Shown in pieces: positions 18,528-28,332 of a stretch of 64,000 nt of DNA. The position numbers and the translations under genes are program-made. Every line of letters begins with the position of its first letter. Position 1 is the stretch's first letter. The notes below the pieces were generated by a model. It saw only the letters and a list, made by a program, of their open reading frames with translations. It did not search any database and was not told the DNA's origin. Origin of the DNA: Dinghuibacter silviterrae (GTDB taxonomy: Bacteria; Bacteroidota; Bacteroidia; Chitinophagales; Chitinophagaceae); contig NZ_SODV01000001.1 of the NCBI RefSeq assembly GCF_004366355.1, positions 2,728,001-2,792,000 on the forward strand, in the 5' to 3' direction.

Positions 18528-21500
18528 AACGAATTGTATATATAACGATCCTTGCGGGACTTTGGCTACGGGGCCACGCGCAGACGCTGTACCTGTCCGG
18601 CACCGGTAGCGATCATACCGTGAACTGGGATTTCTTGTGCACGGGTGGACAGAACGCCGGCAAATGGACGACCATACCCGTTCCCGGCAACTGGGAGCTG
18701 CAAGGCTTCGGCGCCTACAACTATGGCCTGGATAAGGATACGCTGAAGGCGCGGGAACAAGGCTTATACCGGTACCGCTTCATCGTACCCGAAGACTGGA
18801 ATGGGAAAACCGTAAAGATCGTTTTCGAAGGGTCCATGACCGATACCAGGGTCAGCATCAACGGCCGCGTCGCCGGGCCCATCCACCAGGGGGCCTTTTA
18901 CCGCTTTTCCTACGACATTACCCCGCTCTTGCGCTATGGCCGGCAAAACCTCCTGGAGGTGACGGTGTCCAAGGTGTCGGCCAACCGCTCGGTCAACCAG
19001 GCGGAACGGCATGGGGATTTCTGGGTGTTTGGCGGGATCTACCGGCCGGTGTACTTGCAGGCGTTCCCCGTGCAACACATCGATCACGTTGCCATAGATG
19101 CGGGGGGCGATGGTGCGCTGCGCGCGGAGCTTCGGCTCGCGGGCCTCCGTCTCGCCGGTCCCGGGGGGCGCGAGGGCGCGACGGGCGCCCCGGGCGCAGA
19201 CTCGGTGCGGGCGCAGGTATTTACGTTGGACGGACGACCCGTTGGCGGCTCCTTCACCGCGCGTGTTACAAACGACACACTGGTGCGCCTGCAAACCGTG
19301 GTGCCGGGCATCCTGCCCTGGTCGCCCGAAGCGCCCCAGCTCTATCAGCTTCGCTGCACTTTGCTCGGACATGGCCAAACACTCCACGTCACCGAACGCC
19401 GTTTCGGCTTCAGAACGATCGAATTGCGACCGGAGGACGGCATCTACGTAAATGGCGTAAAAATCAAGTTCAAAGGAATCTGCCGTCACTCCTTCTGGCC
19501 CACCACCGGCAGGGCGACGAGTAAGGCCCTGAGCATCGAGGATGTGGAATTGATGAAGGAGATGAACATGAACGCCGTCCGTATGTCCCACTATCCCCCC
19601 GACGACCACTTCCTGGATGTGTGCGATTCCCTGGGTCTTTTTGTTCTGGACGAGCTCACCGGCTGGCACCACGCCTACGACACCGAGGTCGGGTCCAGGC
19701 TGGTGCGCGAAATGATCGACCGGGACGTCAACCACCCTTCGGTCGTACTCTGGGACAACGGGAACGAAGGCGGGTTCAACTTCGACCTCGATCCCTTGTT
19801 TGACCGCCTCGACATCCAGCACCGCCCGCTGATCCACCCGTGGGCCGTGTTCCGGCACACCGATACCCAACACTACATTAATTACGACTACGGGAGCGGG
19901 ACGGGGCTGCATGGACACGACGTAACTTTCCCGACGGAATTCCTGCACGCCTTGTATGACGGAGGCGGGGGCGCGGGCCTCCAGGACTACTGGGAATGGA
20001 TGTGGAACGATCCCCTGAGCGCGGGTGGTTTTATCTGGGATTTCTCAGACGAGGCCGTGGTCCGGACCGACCGGAACGGGGAGCTCGACACCGACGGGGA
20101 CCACGCACCCGACGGCGTGTTGGGTCCCTACCGCGAAAAAGAAGGGAGCTTTTACGCGATCAAAGCCGTCTGGACACCGGTCGTGATGGGCCGCAAGGAG
20201 GTCACGCCTTCATTTGACGGGCGCTTGACAGTGGAGAATCGGTATTTCTATACGAATTTGAACAGGTGCAGTTATCGCTGGACTTTGAAACGCCTGGGGG
20301 GGCCGTGGGCCGTGCCGGCCGCGCAAGGCCCGTCCACGGCGCCAGCCGCCGCCCCGCCCGCGGGCGCCGCCGACAGCCTCTCCGGCGTCGCCCCCGCCCC
20401 GCCCACGGGCGCCGCCGACAGCCTCTCCGGCGTCGCCCCCGCCCCGCCCACGGGCGCCGCCGCCGATAGCCTCTCCGGCGTCGTCCCCGCCCCGCCCGCG
20501 GGCGCCGCCACCGATAGCCTCTCCGGCGTCGCCGCGGCGCCCGACGTACGGCCCGGCGACAAGGGCGTGCTCGATCTGGGGTTGCCCGCCAACTGGAATC
20601 AATACGATGTGCTCTATCTGACGATACGGGATGCTTTTGGCCGGGAGCTGTATACATGGAGCTGGCCGCTTCGGTTGCCGGAGGCGATAGCGGAACGGGT
20701 GGCCTCCATGCCCGTGGGTGCGCCGCAAGCGGCGGCACGACAAGCGGCTGCGCCGCAAGCGGTAGCGCGACAAGCAGCGTCGCCGGTCGCGACCCAGGCG
20801 AACGCCGCCACGGCTGCCACAAACGCGGCCGTTCGCCTGGCGACGACAGACACCACCTACGAAGTAACCACCGGCCCCCTCCACCTCACCTTCAACCGCG
20901 CCAGCGCCCGCCTCACGGGTGTGCGCAACGCGCAAGGCACCATCCCCTTTGGACAAGGCCCCCTGCTGTGCGACACCACAGACGTGGGCTTTAAAGGTAT
21001 GGACACGCACTACACCGGCGACAGCCTCGTCCTGGAAGCGACCTTTGAAAAGAAAAGCGATTGTCAAACCCTGCGCTGGACCGTGTGTCCGTCGGGCTGG
21101 GTAAAGCTGGACGTGGCGTACTTCCCGGAGGCCTATACAACGGACTATATGGGCATCAGTTTTTCCTACCCGGAGGCTAAAGTAAAAGGCGTGCGTTGGA
21201 TGGGGGAGGGCCCTTACCGTGTATGGAAAAACAGGATGAAGGGCACCACCCTGGGCCTTTGGGACAAGGCCTATAACAATACGGTCACGGGGCAGGGAAA
21301 CCCGGTCTACCCTGAATTCAAGGGGTATTACGCGAACCTTTATTGGGTAAGGCTTTTGACGGACGGACAGCCGGTGACGATCGTGTGTGCTTCGCGGGAC
21401 GTCTTTTTACGGTTGTATACCCCGGCCTGGCCGGCGCATGCATATAATACGGCTCCGCCTTTCCCGGTGGGGGACATCTCGTTTATGCACGCGATTCCGC

Positions 21501-21631
21501 CGATCGGGACCAAGTCGCAAAAAGCAGAGAACATGGGCCCTTCGGGGCATCAGAATATGTATTATGACTATGGCAAGTCCCCGGCTTATGCAAAACGGGT
21601 GACGTTGTTTTTTAATTTCTCAGGAGAATGA
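18524..21631 (+). CDS. GH2 beta-galactosidase-like glycoside hydrolase with tandem-repeat insert
   Basis: The order is signal peptide, GH2 jelly roll (GLYRYRFIVPEDWNG, GDFWVFGGIYRPVYL), Ig-like domain, TIM barrel (FKGICRHSFWP, MNAVRMSHYPPDDHF) and a C-terminal beta-galactosidase small-chain-like domain. The acid/base is probably Glu415 in WDNGNE and the nucleophile Glu472 in FPTEFLHA, which aligns with the CEYAH block of LacZ. Likely activity is exo-beta-galactosidase or a related GH2 activity on pectin side chains. Two repeat inserts of about 60 and 40 residues split the region after the TIM barrel: four copies of a 15-residue AADSLSGV unit, then an Ala/Gln/Arg-rich block. Confidence 0.88.
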   Translation: MKRIVYITILAGLWLRGHAQTLYLSGTGSDHTVNWDFLCTGGQNAGKWTTIPVPGNWELQGFGAYNYGLDKDTLKAREQGLYRYRFIVPEDWNGKTVKIVFEGSMTDTRVSINGRVAGPIHQGAFYRFSYDITPLLRYGRQNLLEVTVSKVSANRSVNQAERHGDFWVFGGIYRPVYLQAFPVQHIDHVAIDAGGDGALRAELRLAGLRLAGPGGREGATGAPGADSVRAQVFTLDGRPVGGSFTARVTNDTLVRLQTVVPGILPWSPEAPQLYQLRCTLLGHGQTLHVTERRFGFRTIELRPEDGIYVNGVKIKFKGICRHSFWPTTGRATSKALSIEDVELMKEMNMNAVRMSHYPPDDHFLDVCDSLGLFVLDELTGWHHAYDTEVGSRLVREMIDRDVNHPSVVLWDNGNEGGFNFDLDPLFDRLDIQHRPLIHPWAVFRHTDTQHYINYDYGSGTGLHGHDVTFPTEFLHALYDGGGGAGLQDYWEWMWNDPLSAGGFIWDFSDEAVVRTDRNGELDTDGDHAPDGVLGPYREKEGSFYAIKAVWTPVVMGRKEVTPSFDGRLTVENRYFYTNLNRCSYRWTLKRLGGPWAVPAAQGPSTAPAAAPPAGAADSLSGVAPAPPTGAADSLSGVAPAPPTGAAADSLSGVVPAPPAGAATDSLSGVAAAPDVRPGDKGVLDLGLPANWNQYDVLYLTIRDAFGRELYTWSWPLRLPEAIAERVASMPVGAPQAAARQAAAPQAVARQAASPVATQANAATAATNAAVRLATTDTTYEVTTGPLHLTFNRASARLTGVRNAQGTIPFGQGPLLCDTTDVGFKGMDTHYTGDSLVLEATFEKKSDCQTLRWTVCPSGWVKLDVAYFPEAYTTDYMGISFSYPEAKVKGVRWMGEGPYRVWKNRMKGTTLGLWDKAYNNTVTGQGNPVYPEFKGYYANLYWVRLLTDGQPVTIVCASRDVFLRLYTPAWPAHAYNTAPPFPVGDISFMHAIPPIGTKSQKAENMGPSGHQNMYYDYGKSPAYAKRVTLFFNFSGE
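20356..20535 (+). repeat. 45-bp tandem repeat, four units, in the GH2 gene
   Basis: The unit encodes 15 residues around GAADSLSGVAPAPPT. Copies 1 (20356-20400) and 2 (20401-20445) differ at one or two bases. Copies 3 and 4 carry an extra codon (Ala, Thr) before the Asp. The array sits between the TIM barrel and the last domain. Confidence 0.92.
20720..20779 (+). repeat. 30-bp direct repeat, two units, in the GH2 gene
   Basis: Two 30-base units (20720-20749, 20750-20779) encode APQAAARQAA and APQAVARQAA. They lie about 190 bases after the 45-bp array in the same gene. Confidence 0.85.
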
Positions 21632-24159
21632 AGCGGGGGCTGACGATATGGATCCTGTTGCTTCTCGCCGGCGGCGCACAAGCGAGCGGCGGGGTGGACT
21701 CGCTGCGTTGTGAAGGCCGCGTAAATCCCATGGGGATCGACGCGCCCCGGCCGGTGCTGAGCTGGGTCCTCACGGGGAATGAACGGGGTATCCGCCAGGT
21801 CGCCTACCAGGTCATCGTGTCCGGCAAAAAGGGCGAGCGTTGGAACTCGGGTAAGGTCACGAGCAACCGGAGCATCGGTATACCTTATAAAGGCAAAGCC
21901 CTGGAAAGCCGCGAAGCCCTCACCTGGAAAGTGAGGGTATGGACCAATTACGGAGTAAGCGCCTGGAGTGCCCCCGCGCACTGGACGATGGGGCTTCTCC
22001 GGTCTTCGGACTGGACCGCGCAGTGGATCGGGTATGAACACGGTTTTCCCTGGGATAGCGTGTCCAAGTATTCCCGCCTCTCCGCGCGGTATTTCCGGAA
22101 GACCTTTGACAACCCCCAAAAGGTGCGGCGGGCAACCCTTTATATCGTTGGGTTGGGACACTACGAGGCGTACATCAACGGGCAGCGCGTGGGTGACGAC
22201 GTATTGACGCAAATCCCCACGGACTACACAAAAGAAGTGGACTACCGCACCTATGACGTGACGGAGAACATTACAAAGGGCGCCAATGCACTGAGTGTGG
22301 TCCTTGGCAACGGACGCTTCTTTACGATGCGCCCGAAGTATAAGCCGCTTAAGATAAAAGAATTTGGTTTTCCCCGCCTTTTGTATCAACTGGAAATAAC
22401 CCGCGAAGACGGATCTGTTGCGCGCGTCGTGAGCGATGGTTCCTGGTTGTTTGCGGCGGACGGACCCATCCGGAGCAACAACGAATACGACGGGGAGGAA
22501 TATGATGCGACCAAAGAACCGGGAAACTGGTTACGGCCGGAAGTATTGCCCTCCTGGGGCGCCGCGCTCAAGGCCCAGACACAAGATCCGATCCGCGTGG
22601 TGGACGTGGTCCATCCCGCCGGTCTGAAAGAAATAAAGCCCGGAACCTGGATCATGGACATGGGGCGCAATATGGCGGGCTGGGTTCAGCTAAAGGTGCG
22701 CGGGGAAAGGGGAACAAAAGTGACCCTCCGTTTTGCGGAAACGCTTCGCGAAGACGGGTCTTTGGATATGGCCAACCTCCGGGACGCCAGGGCCACGGAT
22801 GTGTATACGTTGAAAGGGGAGGGGTTGGAGGTGTGGCACCCTGTTTTTGTTTACCATGGTTTTCAGTATGTGTCTATAGAGGGATACCCGGGTACGCCCG
22901 CGCTCAGTGACTTCGAGGGCCAGGTGGTGTCGGACGGGCTTGATACGCTGGGCACCTGGACGTCTTCCAATGACCTGTTCAACAGGATCTATGCGAACGC
23001 GTGCCGCAGCATCCAAAGCGATTATAAATACCTGCCGCTGGACTGTCCGCAGCGGAACGAGCGGATGCCCTGGCTGGGGGACCGGGCCGTGGGCTGTCTC
23101 GGGGAAAGCTTTTGGGTGGACAACCACCGCCTGTATGCGCAATGGCTGGACGACATGGAAGCTGCGCAAAAAAAGGACGGTTCACTGCCGGACGTGGCGC
23201 CCGCCTACTGGAATTATTACAGCGACAACATGACCTGGCCGGGAACCTACCTGATGGTGGCGGACATGTTATACCGCCAGTTCGGGGACGCGGCGCCCAT
23301 CCGGAAACACTACGCGTCCATGAAACGGTGGATCCTCTATATGCATGAACGGTATGGCCCTTTGACAAAGGACAAATATGGGGACTGGTGTGCGCCGCCG
23401 GGTGTTGCATCCACCGGTGGGACCCTGATCGCCACGGCGTATGACGCACACCTCCTGGACCTGATGACGGGTTTTGCGCCGCTGGCAGGGTCGCCAGCCG
23501 ACGTACCCCGCTGGAAGAAGATGCGCGCGGTGGCTGCGAGGGCTTTTGACAGTGCGTTTGCGAAGGCCGCTGACAGCACAGCCACGGCGAGCTTGTTGCC
23601 TTTGGTTTTCGACCTGACAAAGGACACGGCGCGCCTCCTGCGGACCCTGGCGCGATACACCCACGTCGCCACCGGCGTCATCGGTACCGGCTGGCTGATG
23701 CGCGGGCTTACGGACAATGGTCTTTCCAACCTGGCGTACCGCGTCGCGAACAACCGGGACTACCCGGGCTGGGGCTACATGGTGGAACAAGGCGCCACCA
23801 CCATCTGGGAACGCTGGAACGGCAACACCGCCGAATCCTCGATGAATTCCCGGAACCACGTCATGTTGTTGGGGGATCTTTTGCCTTGGTTATACGAGGA
23901 CCTGGCGGGGATAAAGGCCGGGACGCCCGGTTTTGGGCTGATCATCATGAAACCGGTGTGCGTGGACAGCCTGGGTTTTGTACGCGCGTCCTACCGAACA
24001 CCTTATGGGTTGGTGTATAGTGCCTGGGAAAACGAGCCAGATAAATGGACCTGGCACCTTCGGATCCCGCCAAACGCCCGCGCCCGGGTGTATCTGCCGG
24101 GCCGGAAGGGAAGCCTGGAATTAGGGTCAGGTGTATATACCTTAGAAGAACGAAAATGA
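21628..24159 (+). CDS. GH78 alpha-L-rhamnosidase, secreted
   Basis: Exo-acting alpha-L-rhamnosidase that would remove rhamnose from rhamnogalacturonan fragments. The protein has a signal peptide and the usual GH78 sequence: Ig-like N-domain (GRVNPMGIDAPRPVLSW), rhamnose-binding-like beta domain (WTAQWIG, YEAYINGQRVGD), then the (alpha/alpha)6 barrel. The general acid is probably Glu478 in DCPQRNERMPWLGD and the base Glu728 in TTIWERWNG. The 843-residue length is normal, and no repeat insert is seen. It overlaps the GH2 gene and the next gene by ATGA. It belongs to the well-characterised GH78 group, unlike the second GH78-like gene at 39596. Confidence 0.93.
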   Translation: MKRGLTIWILLLLAGGAQASGGVDSLRCEGRVNPMGIDAPRPVLSWVLTGNERGIRQVAYQVIVSGKKGERWNSGKVTSNRSIGIPYKGKALESREALTWKVRVWTNYGVSAWSAPAHWTMGLLRSSDWTAQWIGYEHGFPWDSVSKYSRLSARYFRKTFDNPQKVRRATLYIVGLGHYEAYINGQRVGDDVLTQIPTDYTKEVDYRTYDVTENITKGANALSVVLGNGRFFTMRPKYKPLKIKEFGFPRLLYQLEITREDGSVARVVSDGSWLFAADGPIRSNNEYDGEEYDATKEPGNWLRPEVLPSWGAALKAQTQDPIRVVDVVHPAGLKEIKPGTWIMDMGRNMAGWVQLKVRGERGTKVTLRFAETLREDGSLDMANLRDARATDVYTLKGEGLEVWHPVFVYHGFQYVSIEGYPGTPALSDFEGQVVSDGLDTLGTWTSSNDLFNRIYANACRSIQSDYKYLPLDCPQRNERMPWLGDRAVGCLGESFWVDNHRLYAQWLDDMEAAQKKDGSLPDVAPAYWNYYSDNMTWPGTYLMVADMLYRQFGDAAPIRKHYASMKRWILYMHERYGPLTKDKYGDWCAPPGVASTGGTLIATAYDAHLLDLMTGFAPLAGSPADVPRWKKMRAVAARAFDSAFAKAADSTATASLLPLVFDLTKDTARLLRTLARYTHVATGVIGTGWLMRGLTDNGLSNLAYRVANNRDYPGWGYMVEQGATTIWERWNGNTAESSMNSRNHVMLLGDLLPWLYEDLAGIKAGTPGFGLIIMKPVCVDSLGFVRASYRTPYGLVYSAWENEPDKWTWHLRIPPNARARVYLPGRKGSLELGSGVYTLEERK

Positions 24160-27100
24160 GTGTTATGACAAAAATGGGTTGGATTTTCCTCTTGCTGCCG
24201 GTCGCCCTTCATGCCCAGACGTGGAAGAAAGGGATCGTCAAGGACGAATTTATTTTTACAAGCGCTCCCTTTCCTTCTTGTCACGCGGCCACGATCGCGG
24301 CCACGCCGGCGGGGTTGGTGACGGCCTGGTTTGGAGGCAAAAATGAGGGCGCGCCCGACGTGTGTATCTGGGTCAGCCGGATGGTGGGGGGACAGTGGAC
24401 GGCCCCGGCACGTGCGGCCGATGGGATCCAGCACGATAGCACGAATCCCTCGACGGGCCGGCGCGACACGCTCCGCTACGCCTGCTGGAACCCTGTACTC
24501 TACCAGATCCCCGGCGGGCAACTGCTGCTATTTTATAAGGTCGGCCCCAAAGTCGCTGCCTGGAAAGGTTTTCTAAAAACCTCTTCCGATAATGGCGTCA
24601 CCTGGTCCTCCGCCATCGCCCTGCCGGACGGGTTCCTCGGCCCCATCAAAAACAAACCCGTTCTTCTGGACGGTGGACGTTTGTTGTGCCCGAGCAGTAC
24701 GGAAAAAGACGGCTGGAAGGTACATTTCGAGGAGACGGACGATGGGGGGCGAACATGGCGTATGATCGGACCCCTCGAAGGGAAAGCCATCCAACCCAGC
24801 ATCCTCCGCTATCCCGACGGGCGCTTACAGGTCCTTTGCCGTAGCCAGCAGCGCGCCATTATGGAATCGTGGTCGACCGACGGCGGCAGGACCTGGTCCG
24901 CGCTGACCCCCACCGATCTACCCAACAACAATTCCGGCACCGACGCCGTCACCCTCAAAGACGGCCGGCAGCTTCTGGTGTACAACCACGTCCTTCCACC
25001 CGAAGGACAAACCAAGGGAGACCGGACACCCCTGAACGTGGCCGTGTCCCGGGACGGGCGGCAATGGAACGCCTCGCTGGTGCTCGAAGACTCGAAAATC
25101 AGTCAGTATTCCTATCCTTCTGTGATCCAAACCCCCGACGGGATGGTACACATCGTATATACCTGGAGAAGACAACGGATCAAATACGTAGAGGTAGATC
25201 CCGCCAAACTCGAAGAAAAACCCATCGCGGGCGGCATCTGGCCAGGCATCACGGTGGCTTCGGAATCTTCCGACGGCGACTATACCCGCCCGTTAAAAGA
25301 CGTCCTCCAGGACGTGGAGACCCGTTACCACGTCCGTATCAAAATGCCGGACTCGATGATGACGGGTAAGGTCGTCCCGTTTGCCTTCTGGCGTTTCCGG
25401 GCGTCCGCGGACCAAACCCTGGACGACATCCTTACGCCCCTGGACATGAAGGTGAACAAGATCAACGACTCGACCTATAAGCTCAAGGACTACGAATACT
25501 ACCGCTGGTCCGTAGCCGACGGTCAAGCTTACCTGGATGAACTTTCCGCCCGGTACAACGATCGGGCGTCCTGGGAGACGCGGAAGGCGCAACTCCGTAC
25601 GGACTTGTACAAGGCGTTGCGGCTCTCACCCCTGCCGCATTCGCCCGGGAAACCGCCGATCCTGACGGCGGTGCGCCATAAGGATGGGTATACCGTGCAG
25701 AATATTGCGTTGGAGACCCTGCCGGGGTTGTATGTGTGCGGGTCGATCTACCGCCCGGGACGCGCCGCCGGCAAACTCCCCGTCATCCTCTGCCCCGACG
25801 GCCACTGGGACGGCGGCCGCTATCGCCCCGACTGCCAGTACCGGTGTGCGACGCTCGCGCGGCTGGGGTGTATCGCGGTGAGCTACGATCTTTTTGCGTG
25901 GGGCGAATCGCAACTGCAATTCAGGTATGAGGACCACCGGCGCAGCCTGGCGCAGACCATCCAGGTGCTGAACAGCATCCGGCTGCTGGACTACCTGTTG
26001 AGCCTCAAGGAAGCGGATACGGCCCGCGTAGGGATCTGCGGTGGATCGGGTGGGGGGAGCCTGACAACGATGGTGACGGCCCTGGACGACCGGATCAGGG
26101 TGGCGGCCCCCGTCGCCTCGGTCTCCTGCTATATGTTCGGCGGGTGTCCCTGCGAAAGCGGGATGCCGGTGTACGAAAGCGCGGGGGGGACGGACGTGCC
26201 CGAAATCGCGGCCATGGCGGCGCCCCGGCCCTTGCTGGTGGTAAGCGACGGAGGGGACTGGACGGACCATGTGCCCCGGATCGAGTATCCGTATCTCCAA
26301 AAGGTATATGGCTATTTCGGGGCGGAGGGCGACGTTCACGATGTACACCTTCCGCACGAAGTACATGACTTTGGGATCAATAAACGGGAGGCCGTCTACT
26401 ACTTTTTCTCAAAATACTTCCACCTCGATACGACGAAAATCGATGAACATAAAGTAACGATAGAACCGGAAGCCGCTATGTACGCGCTGGGGGGCCAACT
26501 GCCCGCGGACGCGATCCACGGGTTTGACAGCCTGACGGCGGTGTTTGAGCACGCGCACGCGCTCGTGTCGGAACCGGCGTTTGACGCGATGGCGGTGACG
26601 GCGCCCGCAAGACCCGCGGGGCGGGCCGCCCGCGCCAGAGCCTCGCTGCTCGCCGCCCACGCCAAAGCCGCGCTGCTCGCGGCAGAGGGGGCGCCCCCGC
26701 GCTACCGCGTAGCCCTGATCGACCTGATGCTGCTCAAACGCCAGAAGTTAGGCGCCCTGGACCTGGCTAAGCGCCTGGACGCGGATGGCATCGAAGTAGA
26801 CATGGGCGGCCTGGGGACACGGGAGACCTTTGACAACCAGTTGGCGATCGACTCCATCAGAAACCAATACCTCAGCAAGAGCAAGGCGTTAAACCTTGAG
26901 ATCTGCTCCCTGGCCATGACCGGGTTTTATGCGCAGTCTTTTCCCACGAGACCCACGGCTGTGAAAGCGGTAGGCGATTGCATCGCCACCATGCGGCAAA
27001 TGGGCGTGCATACGGGATTTCTACCGCTGGGTGTGGAAGGGGACTTAAAGAAACACCCGGAGCTGCGGCCGGCTATAGTAGAGCGGCTAAAAGCCGTTGG

Positions 27101-27509
27101 CCAAATGGCCAAAGACTCGGGGGTGGTGATTGGGATAGAGACGTCATTGAATGCGAAGCAAGCAATACGACTCCTAAAGGACATCGGCTCCCCAAACATC
27201 AAGATCTGTTTCAACCTCGCGGACCCGATCCAACAAGGGGAAGACCCTTACAAAGAATTGGAGACGCTGGGTAAAAACCGGATCAGCGAGATCCATTGCA
27301 GTAACAAGGACAGCGTGTGGCTGCAGTACGATCCACAGGTGGATCTGCACCAGCTAAAGAAAACGCTGGACCGGATGGGCTGGAGCGGGTGGCTGGTGAT
27401 CGAACGGTCGCGGGACGCGAAGGACCCGCACAATGTCAAAAAGAACTACGGGGCCAACGTGGCCTATGTCAAATCGATATTTCAAAATAGTGTATATGCG
27501 CATCTTTAA
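24156..27509 (+). CDS. Triple fusion: BNR propeller + STN-like/acetylxylan-esterase-type hydrolase + sugar phosphate isomerase/epimerase TIM barrel
   Basis: This 1117-residue protein joins three parts usually encoded separately. A signal peptide (WIFLLLPVALHAQ) is followed by a sialidase-like propeller (residues about 25-360) with Asp-boxes such as SSDNGVTW, TDDGGRTW and STDGGRTW. Residues about 370-440 resemble an STN-like module (DVLQDVETRYHVRIKMPDSM) that, in Bacteroidota, precedes an esterase. The alpha/beta hydrolase (about 455-790) has Ser631 in CGGSGGG and the closing HEVHDFG block. After an Ala/Arg-rich linker (about 805-845), a xylose-isomerase-like TIM barrel (848-1117) begins RYRVALIDLMLLKRQKLGA and contains GIEVDMGGLGTRETFDN. 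The start at 24156 is set by the ATGA overlap. One leader would export the whole chain. Catalytic activity of each part is untested. Confidence 0.85.
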   Translation: MSVMTKMGWIFLLLPVALHAQTWKKGIVKDEFIFTSAPFPSCHAATIAATPAGLVTAWFGGKNEGAPDVCIWVSRMVGGQWTAPARAADGIQHDSTNPSTGRRDTLRYACWNPVLYQIPGGQLLLFYKVGPKVAAWKGFLKTSSDNGVTWSSAIALPDGFLGPIKNKPVLLDGGRLLCPSSTEKDGWKVHFEETDDGGRTWRMIGPLEGKAIQPSILRYPDGRLQVLCRSQQRAIMESWSTDGGRTWSALTPTDLPNNNSGTDAVTLKDGRQLLVYNHVLPPEGQTKGDRTPLNVAVSRDGRQWNASLVLEDSKISQYSYPSVIQTPDGMVHIVYTWRRQRIKYVEVDPAKLEEKPIAGGIWPGITVASESSDGDYTRPLKDVLQDVETRYHVRIKMPDSMMTGKVVPFAFWRFRASADQTLDDILTPLDMKVNKINDSTYKLKDYEYYRWSVADGQAYLDELSARYNDRASWETRKAQLRTDLYKALRLSPLPHSPGKPPILTAVRHKDGYTVQNIALETLPGLYVCGSIYRPGRAAGKLPVILCPDGHWDGGRYRPDCQYRCATLARLGCIAVSYDLFAWGESQLQFRYEDHRRSLAQTIQVLNSIRLLDYLLSLKEADTARVGICGGSGGGSLTTMVTALDDRIRVAAPVASVSCYMFGGCPCESGMPVYESAGGTDVPEIAAMAAPRPLLVVSDGGDWTDHVPRIEYPYLQKVYGYFGAEGDVHDVHLPHEVHDFGINKREAVYYFFSKYFHLDTTKIDEHKVTIEPEAAMYALGGQLPADAIHGFDSLTAVFEHAHALVSEPAFDAMAVTAPARPAGRAARARASLLAAHAKAALLAAEGAPPRYRVALIDLMLLKRQKLGALDLAKRLDADGIEVDMGGLGTRETFDNQLAIDSIRNQYLSKSKALNLEICSLAMTGFYAQSFPTRPTAVKAVGDCIATMRQMGVHTGFLPLGVEGDLKKHPELRPAIVERLKAVGQMAKDSGVVIGIETSLNAKQAIRLLKDIGSPNIKICFNLADPIQQGEDPYKELETLGKNRISEIHCSNKDSVWLQYDPQVDLHQLKKTLDRMGWSGWLVIERSRDAKDPHNVKKNYGANVAYVKSIFQNSVYAHL

Positions 27510-28332
27510 AACAGCCCATACCATCCTGCTGGAACACGAGGGGCACTGTTATGTGTCTCCTGAGAAGGACTGGGATCATTATATTAACCGGGACAACCTG
27601 TATGCGCTCCTGCTGGAAGAAATAAAGCGGTTGACGAGCGTGGGGACGAAGGAGTGGCTGGACACGCAGCCGCTGAGGGCCCCCATCGGGAGCCAGGAGG
27701 TCTGGGCGGCGGGGGTGACCTATCTGCGCAGCAAAACGGCCCGGATGGAAGAAAGCAAGGAAAGCGGGGGCGCGGTGTTTTACGACAAAGTGTATGAAGC
27801 CGAGCGTCCGGAGCTGTTTTTCAAGGCCACGGCCCAGCGGGTATCAGGGCCGGGCGAGCCGGTGCGCATCCGTAAGGACAGTACCTGGGATGTGCCGGAG
27901 CCGGAGCTGGTCTTGGTGATCACCAGCACGGGAAACATCGTGGGCTACAGCATCGGCAACGATATGAGCAGCCGGAGCATCGAAGGGGAGAACCCGCTTT
28001 ACCTGCCGCAGGCCAAGGTATATGAGCGTTGCGCGGGGCTGGGGCCGAGCATCCTGGTCACGGAGACGCCCATAGATCCGGCCACGGGCATCCACATGAC
28101 CATACATCGGGAGCGCAGGCAGGTCTTCGAAGGCAGCGTGACGATCGACCGGATGAAGCGGGCGCATACCGAGCTGGTGGGATATTTATACAGGGAGTGC
28201 GCCTTCCCCAACGGATGTTACCTGATGACGGGGACGTGTATCGTCCCGGAGGCAGGATTTACGCTCCAAAGCGGAGACAAGATAACGATAGGTATAGATA
28301 ATATTGGAATCCTTATAAATACAGTCGAATGA
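27496..28332 (+). CDS. Fumarylacetoacetate-hydrolase-family protein, 2-keto-3-deoxy-sugar-acid dehydratase/hydrolase-like
   Basis: Cytoplasmic enzyme of 278 residues in the FAH fold. The family uses a divalent metal held by two Glu and an Asp, here in VPEPELVLVI and later in NDMSSRSIEGEN. The segments WAAGVTYLRSKTARMEESKE and YLPQAKVYERCAGLGPSI resemble 2-dehydro-3-deoxy-D-arabinonate dehydratase-type proteins. It would act on a 2-keto-3-deoxy acid formed from a pentonate or similar sugar acid. The start at 27496 overlaps the fusion gene by 14 bases; upstream in-frame ATGs lie deeper inside that gene. It is the first of the cytoplasmic catabolic genes. The exact substrate is unknown. Confidence 0.8.
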   Translation: MRIFKTAHTILLEHEGHCYVSPEKDWDHYINRDNLYALLLEEIKRLTSVGTKEWLDTQPLRAPIGSQEVWAAGVTYLRSKTARMEESKESGGAVFYDKVYEAERPELFFKATAQRVSGPGEPVRIRKDSTWDVPEPELVLVITSTGNIVGYSIGNDMSSRSIEGENPLYLPQAKVYERCAGLGPSILVTETPIDPATGIHMTIHRERRQVFEGSVTIDRMKRAHTELVGYLYRECAFPNGCYLMTGTCIVPEAGFTLQSGDKITIGIDNIGILINTVE

